NCBI RefSeq assembly: GCF_016808095.1
Contig: NC_068974.1
Location: 2,914,001-2,978,000 of the forward strand
DNA: 64,000 nt
Direction of reading: 5' to 3'
Origin: Vigna angularis
Lineage: Eukaryota > Streptophyta > Magnoliopsida > Fabales > Fabaceae
Shown piece after piece: positions 9,941 to 20,160 of this stretch. Below the pieces are notes generated by a model. It ran no database searches. It was not told where the DNA came from and saw only the letters and a list, made by a program, of their open reading frames with translations. Both the position numbers and the translations under genes were made by a program. The first letter of the stretch is position 1. Each line of letters opens with the position of its first letter.

Positions 9941-12294
9941 TGATACGACTGTCGTGGTCATACAAATTTGATACAAAAATTATGCAGTATATTTTCTAGG
10001 AAGTGACTCCTAGGTCGTCTCTCAAGGACCAATTTTGGTGGTTCAGTCTCAGATTTATCACGAAGTGGGGGGTTTGTGAAATTTTGGTTGGGGAAAATAA
10101 AATTAAAAAGTGCAACTTAAACACAACTGAATTTAAAATACTGAAATAAATTTCAAAGCAGTAAAATCAAACGGTAAAAAAAATGTTGAAAACGGTAAAA
10201 ATGGAACAGTAAATATTCAGAAACGGTAAAATTTAACGCAGAAAAAAACATCAGTGAAAATACATTGATAGAAAATAAACCGTAAAAATAACATTTGAAA
10301 ATAAAATGAACTAAAAATTACATTGACATAATTTAACGGTGCAGAAAAACATTAAACGGTAAAATAAAAGAGATAATAAAATTAAAAAAAAAACTTAGTG
10401 AAAGCATTTAAATTAAAATTCAAAACTTCAAATAAAATGAAAATCAAATGATCAAATGAACTACACGCTTCTGCAAAAATAAAATTCATACACTATTTGA
10501 AAATAGAATTGAAAGAACTTAGAACTGGAGAAGGAAACAGGGTCGTGAGTTTTTCTTACTTCCTACTCCTAATTCTAATCTAAAATCTGATTCCCCCTCT
10601 TGAATCTGAAGTACAGCTGCCTTTTATAGAAGCAGTAAGAGCCGTGATTCCTTGGTCCGTATAATGTAGACCTCCATATCATCATGCATTTCATTAATTA
10701 AAAGAAAAGAGGTTCATGACATGTCTCTTTGCTTTTTATGAAGTACACGGTCTTGGCTTCTCCATCTTCACGTGAATCTTGGCTTATTGAATAATTGATA
10801 TTTTGCTCCATTTGCCGTCCATGTGTGCAAGGCTCTACTGTGGACATGTGATACTCTTTCTTTATTCAATCTAGCTCAATGACCGTGTGTTTTTTTCTTG
10901 TGGCCAGCATTAGGCCGTGGGTGCTTTTCCAAATTACAGTCCACTTTTTTTCTTCATTCAATCGTGGGACCCCTTTCTCACTTCCTTGCTATCCAATACG
11001 TGCATACAACATTTCACTCATTCTTGGACACCATTCTTTGCTGCTGGACCGAGTTGGAGGAATGGTGAACGGTGAAGGCTGGTGCAGCTTGTTGGTGGAT
11101 GGAAATCCTTGCTTGAAAAATCAGTTACATCCTCTGCATGGGTGATCCACTTCTAAATGAAATGTCATGATCTTAGGCTAGCGGCTGGAACACCTCTTCC
11201 CCTTGTTTGTGCGTGCTGGATGAAGCTGCTTGTGTTTCTTCCCTTGGAAGGTGTGAATCCATTGATGTGTGCACGGCTGGACTTTTCTTTGTGACAGCAG
11301 CCGTGTGCTTGTGATGATCTCATGGGGCTGCACCTAATGTCTTTACTTGAAGCTCATCAACACAAAGAAAGATGATGCATTCCAATACTGCAGCTTCAAA
11401 AAAAATAAACCGTGAAGTGCTAGTGTGTTGGTGGTGCATTGTTACAAGCTATTTTATGCTTCTTGAAATTGAATAAATGAAGTACTTTCTTCCCATGAAA
11501 GTTGTGCTTATGTGAATGTTTCCAAATGCATGTCTTGCACCTCAAATGATCAATTCCAGCCACCACAAGTACTAAACATCAAGCATGCAAACATTTTAGA
11601 ACACTCAAAACAGTAATTACTGGACTGACATAGGAGAGTAAAACAAATACTGGGAACAGCACAAAACGAATTTTAACAAACGAAAAGCTATACGTGAAAA
11701 TAGACATCTAGACGAAACTATGAAAAAAAATTGCATGCAAAACGGATAAGAATTGAACTCAAACGAAGACACACAAGTTGACACAACATTCACGCAGCAC
11801 TGGTAATCGTTTACAGCACCCCTGTAAACGATTACCCGAGAGGAATTGCAAATTTGTACAGAAAGTCCAACACAGGTACTCAGTCAGGTGAACACAGGTC
11901 ACCATTGGCAAAAAAACTGACTTTTAGGCACTTCTGCCCCTGTCTGAGGCTTGTTCAGGTGTTCCAGTGGTGGGAGAGGGTGGATGGTGATGTGATGTGA
12001 GGCCAAGGAGTGTGGGGTGACCCTCGTTTACAGCACCCCTGTAAACGATTACCCGAGAGGAATTGGGAATTTGTACAGAAAGTCTAAATGTCCAAAAATA
12101 TTTTCCAAAATTTTTTCCTGCACTCAATAATGTAAATAATTCGTTTCAGATAATTCAAATTAATTAAAATAAGAATTTCTGATCGGATTAGGCTCAATTC
12201 AGTAAAATGGGAAAATACTGGACAATTAAGCACAATTCCCTGATTAATTCTAGCACAATAAACTAAATGAAGTGAATAAAATAATGATTCATCA
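9941..12294 (-). mobile_element. Solo LTR of the element-B family
   Basis: The sequence begins TGATACGACTGTCG and ends ATGATTCATCA on the plus strand and is flanked by CCCAG at 9936-9940 and 12295-12299. There is no internal region. The termini match the LTRs at 32548-36545, 52326-54721 and 60759-63047; the central 1.2 kb is divergent. A single LTR with intact target duplication is the normal product of recombination between two LTRs. Confidence 0.93.
11802..11836. repeat. Perfect 15-bp inverted repeat
   Basis: GGTAATCGTTTACAG and CTGTAAACGATTACC are separated by CACCC. The segment is repeated about 220 bp on, where the perfect stem is shorter (12024-12048). Both copies are followed by the same ACCCGAGAGGAATTG tail. 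Confidence 0.85.
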
Positions 12295-13145
12295 CCCAGC
12301 GACCGACGCTCGCCCAGCGAGCGTACGTTCGTCGCCCAGCGAAAAATCACTTAAGGTTCTTTCTTTAAAAACGCGATCCAGAGGCAGAAACCAGTCAGTT
12401 CTGGAGGGGAGAAGCTAGGGGAGACTCTGCAGCTCGCGTCCATGCTCGTTTTGGGTGCTCCGGAGTGGAATTTCAACACTTTCTACCATCCAATCCATGC
12501 TTTATCGCTTCTATGATGTATATGTGTAGCTAGAACTCCATTTCACTGGGGTTGAGAGTACATTTATGAAACTCTTTGTAATTTATATATTAATGCATGA
12601 TCTTGTATGAATTTTGTGTTCTATCTTCATTATTCATGCCTATGATGAGAATCTGAGCTATTTGAACGGTTAAATCATTGAGAAATGTATGAGACCGCGG
12701 ACCTAGGATAAAACTGCTAAAGGATTTCGAGTCCTAGACATAGGAGGAAATTCTTAGTCATTTGTGACATTGTGATTAAGGCAAATCTGATAACTGAATT
12801 ATCTAAGAGATTAGGATTTAGTTTGAATGATTCTGAACGGTCATCTGAGAGATCAGGACTGCATGCGCCTAGGATGTTGATGCTTAATTTTGAGGAATTG
12901 TGTTAGTAGAAAAATTACTTGAGTGATGAACTTGAAAATCAACCCCAGTGAACTTTAATTCATCTATTTTTACCACTTTAATTTCATCTGTATGCAAATC
13001 TTACTTGTGTTGTAAATTTAATCGCTAAATTAGTAAACTTTAATCAATCTGTGAATCAAAACAAATCTCTTGGGAAACGATATTCGGACTTACTGATTTA
13101 TTACTTGTACGATTCGGTACACTTGCCGAGGTCTCAACAATGGTG

Positions 13146-13305
13146 CAGGACGAACGCTTAACAACATATGACCGAACGTTCAACAAACATCAAGACCGAA
13201 CGTTCAATAACATATAACATAAGACCGAACGTTCAACGCATCAAGAACGAACGTTCAACACATCAAGGGCGAACGTTCAACACATCAAGGCCGAACGTTC
13301 GCGAG
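13146..13305. repeat. Second part of the GAACGTTC array
   Basis: Seven or so CCGAACGTTC or GAACGTTC units with ATCAAG or ACACATCAAG spacers. This is continuous with 3670-4209 before the nested insertion; the matching sequence in the other LTR is at about 32120-32290. Confidence 0.85.
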
Positions 13306-13457
13306 ACTGATTGGCTGTTTTTTTTTATTTTTTCATTTTTATTTATATATTATTATTTTTTATCTTTTTTTTAATTTTTATTATTTGTTTTTTTTACTTT
13401 TTTTTTTGTATTTGACACTCATCTATTGGTCAATCCGGACGAAATTGGGTGTTGACA

Positions 13458-13475
13458 GCTGCCCCTCTTTACTTA
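13458..13475 (-). other. Polypurine tract of element A
   Basis: On the minus strand AGTAAAGAGGGGCAGC runs directly into the LTR start TGTCAACACC. It marks the 3' end of the internal region and so fixes the orientation. Confidence 0.85.
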
Positions 13476-13723
13476 GATATTACTGAATAATATGAAAATT
13501 TTGAATTTTCAATTTATTGGAGTAAAACCTAAGTAAAGAAACACTAATTTCGTCTGGATTTCAAAATGGACAATGAATAACAGGAAAAATCAAAACAAGG
13601 CTAACAGAATTGAGGTGTGTAGACATTGTGGAGGGTGTCGTAACCCTGTGGAAGTGAATGAGGTGTCATAACCTCGTGGAGGGTGTCGTAACCCTGTGGA
13701 AGTGAATGATGAGTTTGATTGCT

Positions 13724-14328
13724 GGGCTCGACCATTGCCTTGCAGAGGGCCGAGATGCCAATGACAGAAAGTAAAATTGGGCTCGACCATTGCCTTGCAG
13801 AGGGCCGAGATACCAATGGCAGAAAGGAAAATTGGGCTCGACCATTGCCTTGCAGAGGGCCGAGATACCAATAGCAAAAAGTAAAATTGGGCTCGACCAT
13901 TGCCTTGCAGAGGGCCGAGATACCAATGACAGAAGGTAAAATTGGGCTCGACCATTGCCTTGCAGAGGGCCGAGATACCAATGACAGAAGGTAAAATTGG
14001 GCTCGACCATTGCCTTGTAGAGGGCCGAGATACAAATGACAGAAGGTAAAATTGGGCTCGACCATTGCCTTGCAGAGGGCCAAGATACCAATGACAGAAG
14101 GTAAAATTGGGCTCGACCATTGCCTTGCAGAGGGCCGAGATACCAATGACAGAAAGTAAAATTGGGCTCGACCATTGCCTTGCAGAGGGCCGAGATACCA
14201 ATAGCAGAAAGTAAAATTGGGCTCGACCATTGCCTTGCAGAGGGCCAAGATACCAATGACAGAAAGTAAAAATGGGCTCGACCATTGCCATTTAGAGGGC
14301 CGAGATACCAATAGCAGAAAGTAAAAAT
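13724..14328. repeat. 55-bp tandem repeat, about 11 copies
   Basis: The unit contains GGGCTCGACCATTGCCTTGC followed by AGAGGGCCGAGATACC. Copies start every 55 bp from 13724 to 14274 with a few substitutions each. Since 55 is not a multiple of three and the unit lacks minus-strand stops, all three minus frames stay open. The long frames here are by-products, not genes. Confidence 0.9.
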
Positions 14329-16574
14329 GTTTGATTGTTTTCAATTGGAGAATTTTGAATTTTTTTTTATTTTTTAAGTTTTGCATGAACTTGAAATCAA
14401 TAAGCATGGTTGATATAAGTTTTGAAATTGGAGGAGAAAGCTTTGATGCATGTTGATTTTTTATTTTTTTTTTTATTTTTTTTTTTGAAGGAAGAAGATT
14501 TGATAAACATTCATGAAAACAAATTCAAAGTTTATGAAAATATGTACATGATGTGATTGTTTGTAATGGAAAACTATGATATATTTTTTTTGAGTCAATT
14601 TGCTTTCTTTGAAATCATCAAATTTATGACGATTTAGACTTTCATTTTCCTTTTACGCAAAGGATGTCAAATTTTGAAGTCGAATGTTCAAAATGAAGCT
14701 TTTGTGCTGGACATTTCTTGGTGAAATACTAGCGTGTACATGCTTGATGTCAAGGGTTGGGACAAATATGTGGAAGGATTTGGAAGGTACCGGGTTGGCT
14801 ACTTGGGCCTCTTACTCCTTAAAACGGCTACAAAGGCCAATGTGAGGTAGTAGATACCCAGAAGCTGCTTTGGAACATGGTAAAAGTATTGGTATGGACA
14901 AATGTATCTGTGAATTGTGAGGGAATAGGTCAGGAATCAGGGAGTGAGAATATCATGTGGGATTTGCTAATTGCCCCAATTTTGGTGATTTTAGATTTTT
15001 GAAGTTCGGGGCGAACCAAGATCATGCAAGGCCCAACAAGGGATGCCCCAGTCTTTGTATGAGCTTTGAATATTCAGATAAAAAAATTTGAGATTTGACA
15101 AAGTTGCTCAATACTCTGAATGGGTCAAAACATATGAAAGTCACATAGTCGCCCTGGTTTTGGGTATGAGTCAATTAAGCGAGGTTCAACAAAAGGTTGC
15201 CCCCCATTTGGGTTTACGAATGATAAGATGGACTCAAAATCATACAAAACCCCAAAGTGTCTGCCCCTGTTTTGAGGGTGGATTTATGAATTTCAGTGCG
15301 GACAAATCTGGGAGGCCCAACAAGGGATGCCCCAGTCTTGGTACGAACTTTGAATATACAGATGAAACCAATGTAAGACTAACAAAGTTGCCCTATATTT
15401 TGAATGGGCCAAAACATATGAAACTCACAAAGTTTCCCAAAGTTGCCCCCTAGTTTGGGAATCGGGGGGAAGAGTTTGAATGGGATATGGATTTGAGATG
15501 GATATGGAAATGATTGGCTTGAAAGATTGCCCTAATTGGCTTGATTTTCCTTTGTATAATCTTGATTAATAAGGAGTTCCCTTCTTCCGAGGACATTTAT
15601 TTTTTCATTTTTTTTAACAACTCCATTGTCAGCCATTTTGTCTTGTCTCAAAATTAATCTTTATGAAAAATTAAGCCACCATTATTCAATCTATGTGGAC
15701 TTTTATTGGGCTTGTAATGTGGCTTGGGCTGAAGGGTATTGAAAGAAATGATATAAAGGCTCAAATAAATTTTTGTGGGTTATTTGAAACAAAAGTTACC
15801 ATCTGTACCTTGTATCAGTCATTCGTCAACACTGTTGACTTTCTTTGCTAATTTGCAAATTTCACTCTTTGTTTGTCATCACTTTGTGATTCTTTCCGTT
15901 TTTACTTCAATTTTGAGGAATTCTCTTCATTTGATCACTAAGTGTGTTCCTTTGCAATTTGAGTTGACTTCTACTGTGATGGTAACCCTTGTTTGGGTAA
16001 AATTTGAAAAGAAATTTCTTATTGGCTCAAATTTGGTATCAAAGGATATATTTTTGTTTTTTTTTTTTGGATGAAGAAAGATGGCCACACATCATTTCTA
16101 ATTTTGATTGCTTTATTTTCACAAAATTAATTAGGAGGCAAAGCTAAATGATCTAAACAAGAGTCATTCATTTTCACTCTTTTTTTTTTGTTTTACTCAT
16201 TTTTTTTAACGGATTCCAGGATCTCCCAAATGAAAGCAGTGGAGGTATCGAAAAATCTGCCCCAGTGTAAGGCTTAATGTTTATCATTTGGGCTCAAGAA
16301 CATGATTGGGCCAATCTATTGGTATAGCGAAGGCTGAAGGATGATGTTTTCAAGCAATGCACACACAGATATCTCTTAAGAATATTTGACTCAAACATTT
16401 GACTATAGGAGATTATGACATCCATTACATTTTTTTGAAATCTCATAAAATGGATGATTTGCATCGAAAACAAATGACACAACTTTTGCGTATTTTTTGG
16501 TTTTATGCATGAAGAAAAGTATATGAAATGAAAATGATGATGCTATTTGAAAAACAGATTCTTTTTTTTTTTGG

Positions 16575-17060
16575 TTTGAAAATTGGGCTTTGCAGACCAG
16601 CCTGGAAACTGGACCTTGCGGGCCGATACGAAAAATAGGCTTTGTGAGCCATTGGGGAAATTGGGATTTCTTGGCCAATGGAAACTAGGCCTTGCGGGTC
16701 AGTATGGAAACTGAGCTTTGCAAGCCAGTATGGGAAATGGGCTTTATGAGTTGTTGTGGAAATTGAGATTTTTGGCCTCTGTGGAATCTGGGCCTTGCAG
16801 GTCAGTATGGAAACTGAGCTTTGCAGACCAGTATGGGAAATGGGCTTTCTGAGCCTTGCGGGTCAGCATGGGAACTGAGCTTTGCAGGCCAATATGGGAA
16901 ATGGGCATTCTGAGCTAATGTGGAAATTGAGATTTTTCGGCCATTGTGGAAACTGGGCCTTGCGGGTCAGCATGGAAGCTGGGCTTTGCAAGCCAGTATG
17001 GGAAATAGGATTTGAGAGCTAAAATGGAAACAAGGGCTTGGGAACCAGTGCAGAAACTAG
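16575..17060. repeat. Imperfect short tandem array
   Basis: About 20 variants of a unit near 25 bp, of the form GGGCCTTGCGGGTCAGTATG followed by GAAACT, alternate between CTTGCGGGTCAG and TTTGCAAGCCAG types, suggesting a higher-order pair. No coding is supported. Confidence 0.75.
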
Positions 17061-17399
17061 GCTTGGTGAGCAATGCAAAAATTGATATGAGAAAACTTGA
17101 TTTAGAAAAACGTTTGAAAAATAAAACGTTTTTTTTTTGTTTTTTACTTTCCGACACGGGAAAATCCAGATCGGATCGGACCTGAGGAGAAGTAACAAAG
17201 AAGGAAGTTGGACTTACCAGGCACATTGACCCAATGGATCAGATGACCTGAGCCGTTGAACTTGATACAAGAAGATGACCAAGAAAACATTTTTTCTTTA
17301 TATCTTTTTTTTTATATCTTTCAGTTTATGGAACAAGCTAAAAGAAATTCATTTTTTCATCATTTTTTTTGAGAGGATTTCACAAGATTGAACTAAAGA

Positions 17400-18550
17400 A
17401 AATTTTGCAACATTATTAGACTCAATGGGCCCAACACTATTCTTGTTACAACCATGACAAAATCTTCAGACAAGGGTCTGAATTCCTTTACTTTATTATT
17501 ATATTTTTTTTTGCATAAATACTCGCTCACACAAATGAAAAGGGAAATTATGAATTGAAAACACAAAATCTACATAAACATGCATTTTTTATTTTTCAGA
17601 AATTCAGATGTACTGGTTCAAGAGAAAACACATATGCCACAGGGGCCTAATGGGCTCAAAAACTGTTCATTCTCAGATTTTTTACAAATTCAAAGAAAAT
17701 CACGCATTGACAACTTGGAAGATTGTACTCTAAAGACATTGTTGAAAATTTGCACTTTGATAATTTTTGAGTTTTTTTGCAATGACTTTTACAAGACTTC
17801 GAAGAAAAATGGGTCAAACTTTGACCTAAAATGAATGTAGATAGCAAGCCTAATGGGCCGGACAAACCCAATATCAGAGCGACTCAAGGAACTGAAATTG
17901 CCTTTTACATTTTTTTTTTGTTTTAAATGAAATATGACATATGTGAAAATTATGCAAGGGAAAAAAAAATTCTTTATATACATTTTTTTTTGAGAAAACA
18001 AGCTAAGGAAAACATTACACTGAAAATGGGCCCAGATGGGCTCAACGATAACTATTTCTACTATCACACTGAAAAAATTGAAATCTAACTTGAATTCTTT
18101 TTTCTTCTTTTTTTTTTTGACAAATATCAGAATGATATATCATTCAACAGCAAAAATGTGAAAACAAAATATTTTTGACATATTTTCAAAAGAAGTAGAC
18201 TCGAGAGAAAACCACGAAGGCCATTGGGCCTAATGGGCTCGAGCACTGTTTCAATATTTTTTATTTTTAGATTTATTCAAAATGTAGAAGAAGGAATAAA
18301 ATCAGAAAAAATGGTGTGATATGAAATTACAAACATGCCAAAATAATTCTTCACTCATATTTATATTTCAGAAGAATTTGGTTCAAAGAAGGTAAAGATG
18401 ACAATGAGGCCCAATGAACCTGAAAAATGTCCTTTATCCTGCAAATGAAAAACAATTTTGAACATATTTTTTATATTTTGTTTTATTATTTTTTGGTGAA
18501 ATCGGATCATCTAAGAAGTCTTGTATTGGGCCGGATCGACCCAACAAAAC
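17400..18550. repeat. Diverged repeats carrying TGGGCC sites, upstream of the WOX gene
   Basis: TGGGCC or its complement recurs at about 17425, 17640, 17853, 18027, 18223 and 18526, each in a similar context (AATGGGCTCAA, poly-T tract, GAAAA run), giving a period near 190 bp. TGGGCC/T is the known plant Site II element bound by TCP factors. That these act as promoter elements for the downstream gene is inference. Confidence 0.55.
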
Positions 18551-18619
18551 CCTACCCGTTTTCAAATTTTCAATTTTTTTTATTTTTTATTTTTTGAACT
18601 CAGAAAGAAATCAGACCGA

Positions 18620-18700
18620 CACCAGACGGTTGCAGCGACCGAAACTGTAGCCACAGTGGGTTTGCTCACTATAAAACGGGTATCCCTTCGGCGTCTGAGC
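18620..18700 (+). promoter_or_regulatory. Promoter of the WOX-type gene in element A
   Basis: TATAAAA lies at 18670-18676. Upstream, GACCGAAACTG followed by CCACAGTGGG matches GACCGGAACTG and CTACAGTGGA before the TATA box of the second copy. A pyrimidine-rich leader follows, ending at a splice donor CCAG|GTAAGTC (18855/18856). Confidence 0.65.
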
Positions 18701-19172
18701 GGGATTTTCCCGATCTCGCTCTCTCTCTATCCTTCTCTTTCTCCCTCTTCTCTCTCTTCCTTGAGCGTCTGGATTTCTGCGAGGAGCCTCTGCCCCGTGT
18801 GCTTTCGGAGGCGTCCCAGTGCTGCGACGAGCTTCTGTGTGCCTTGCGCTTCCAGGTAAGTCCTCCGATCTCTTAATCTCACTTTCTTTCCTTAAATTTT
18901 TCGTTCTTCCTTTTTCCTTTCCTCCTCCCCTTTCAGCTTTCTGTTCTTCTTTTCTTTTACGCTTTCGCTTTCTGTTTTTGCTTTCCTTCCCCTCTCCCAT
19001 TTATGTTTTTCTTTTCTGCTTTCCTTTCCTGCAAGCTCTTTCCTCTTTATGCTTTATCTGCTTTTATTTCAATCTCGCCTTTCTCTGCATTTCTTTCTGA
19101 GTCTTCTTTCTTTCTTTTTTTTTTAATTTTCAAAACTTAAAACACTTAAAAACACAACTGTCCTAAATTTAA

Positions 19173-19260
19173 GGGGTATATAGGCTGGAAACCAGACGTT
19201 TATCTCCCTTCGTTTGAAGGTATGGCAGAGACAATCGGGTAGAACAACGCCACGTACCCC
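19173..19260 (+). other. Candidate structured RNA in the 5'-UTR intron, copy 1
   Basis: The outer stem GGGGTA (19173-19178) pairs with TACCCC (19255-19260). Inside are CTGG-AAA-CCAG (19185-19195), CCTTC-GTTT-GAAGG (19207-19220) and a possible third arm closed by GGC (19224-19226) and GCC (19249-19251). The copy at 38652-38739 has the same length and differs at three positions: two unpaired and one reducing the weak third arm by a pair. The strand is assumed from the host gene; the fold is possible on either strand. Confidence 0.6.
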
Positions 19261-19339
19261 ATAAAAACAGAAAACTTAAAAAGAGAAAATATTTGAATGA
19301 ACCGGACATGGACCATATGGACAAGGACAAAAGGACATA

Positions 19340-19381
19340 GATCCGTTTAGGACCCTTTTTGCAAGGACCGTGAAACAGATC
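19340..19381 (+). other. Candidate conserved hairpin in the 5'-UTR intron, copy 1
   Basis: GATC and GTTT (19340-19348) pair with AAAC and GATC (19373-19381) with one mismatch. An inner stem CCTT (19354-19357) pairs with AAGG (19363-19366) around TTTGC. The copy at 38820-38860 keeps all stem bases and has a loop one base shorter. Confidence 0.55.
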
Positions 19382-19552
19382 CGAGACCAGACACTGAAAT
19401 AATAAAGACTGACCGGACAAAATAAACTTAAAAGGAAACAAAAACACATAAAGAAAACACTGAACAAAGAAACTAAAATTTTTGTTATGCTTTTGTTTTG
19501 TTTTTGTTCTTTTTACTTTTTTTTTATGTTTTAGAAAACTTAGAGAGTAAGG

Positions 19553-20093
19553 ATGAGCGAGATGGAAATAGAGAGGTACACCAGTCCGCGATGGCATCCT
19601 ACTGACGATCACATCAAGATGATGACCAACATCTATAATTACGGGGTCACACATCCCAGCAGAGCCCAAGTCGTCGAGATTACGTCTCGACTAAGGGCTT
19701 TCGGAGATGCCAGTGAATATAACGTGCACTGCTGGTTCAACAACCATGGCAATCGGGTCAGGCGCTGGCAAGCGGAGATAGACCCCACTGGCACTCACTT
19801 TTCACAACTGTCGTTATACATGTATGGTAAGAAACCTGATCACCTCTATTTTTTTTGAATTTTACTCTTCCGTCTCTATTATTGACACAAAGTTTTTTTT
19901 TTTGAAAGAATACGACTGGGTAATTATGAGGGCGCCGAGGCTACTGGATTTGTTCCCCGTTCCGATCATCATCGACGACGACAGGGACGAACGACAAATC
20001 CATCCACCCATGCTTCTCGCATTCCGAACCAGAGCTCCCTCGACGGAGCTCTCCCTTAGACCACCACAACCAGCCCGAGAATATTTTCATTGA
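19553..20093 (+). CDS. WUSCHEL-type homeodomain protein carried by element A
   Basis: A predicted DNA-binding transcription factor of 152 residues. Coding exons are 19553-19826 and 19909-20093, spliced at G|GTAAG and AAAG|A in phase 1. An upstream non-coding exon ends at 18855 and the 5'-UTR intron ends at 19534. Residues 13-72 form a WOX homeodomain (RWHPTDDHIK, ITSRLRAFG, NVHCWFNNHGNRVRR) with Trp61, Phe62, Asn64 and Arg68 at the usual helix-3 sites. The usual Gln of WFQN is Asn63 and the usual Lys and Ala are Gly66 and Asn67. LLDLFPVP (103-110) resembles the WUS box and TELSLR (137-142) an EAR motif. The gene runs opposite to the retrotransposon. WOX proteins are usually longer. Nuclear repressor activity is inference. 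Confidence 0.82.
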
Positions 20094-20160
20094 TTTTTTT
20101 TTTGTATTTTAATATTATTTTTTTTTTGTGTTTTTTTTGTATTTTGGACTGTAAGCTTAA

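Larger units (their letters stand above)
4215..13139 (+). mobile_element. Athila-type element with gag-protease only
   Basis: The element is bounded by LTRs 4215-5432 and 9562-13139 (TGATAGGTG...TCTCAACA) and flanked by target duplication ATGGT (4210-4214 and 13140-13144) inside the LTR of element A. A primer site TGGCGCCGTTGTCGGGGA (5439-5456) follows the left LTR and a purine tract AAGTTTGGGGGAGT precedes the right one, so the orientation is plus. The internal region codes a complete gag-protease frame but no RT, RNase H or integrase. The right LTR is split by a solo LTR at 9941-12294. Confidence 0.92.
9562..13139 (+). repeat. 3' LTR of the Athila-type gag-protease element, interrupted
   Basis: The LTR starts TGATAGGTG and ends GAGGTCTCAACA. 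It is split by a solo LTR at 9941-12294 with duplicated CCCAG on either side. Without the insertion it is 1219 bp, matching the 5' LTR. Confidence 0.92.
895..13457 (-). repeat. 3' LTR of element A, interrupted
   Basis: This is the 3' LTR in element orientation. It matches 22929-32443 closely at both ends and through the body (for example 895-1200 against 22929-23230). It is interrupted by an Athila-type element at 4215-13139 with target duplication ATGGT, so the net length is about 3633 bp. From left to right it holds the conserved terminus (895-1550), a four-copy hairpin repeat (1551-1800), an AT-rich stretch, a GC-rich gene-like stretch (2330-2700) with no supported gene, GGACGAGCGGTAG repeats (3470-3600) and a GAACGTTC array (3670-4210 and 13146-13305). 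Confidence 0.9.

Noticed and set aside
13590..14407. Three long overlapping minus frames of 196-268 codons
   Set aside because: They are all generated by the 55-bp tandem array, which has no stops in any minus frame. The predicted peptides are the same words in rotation.
16575..17060. Regularly spaced short repeats as a possible CRISPR-like array
   Set aside because: Repeats are imperfect and directly tandem with no unique spacers, and the DNA is plant nuclear.
19169..19669. Minus frame of 166 codons over the homeobox exon and intron
   Set aside because: The second copy's minus strand does not keep the frame, while the plus-strand exons, splice sites and codon pattern are conserved.
18670..20093. 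The homeobox gene as an ordinary chromosomal gene interrupted by retroelements
   Set aside because: It lies inside an LTR-bounded element with matching target duplications, and a homologous copy lies inside a second such element. An ordinary gene would not be inside both.
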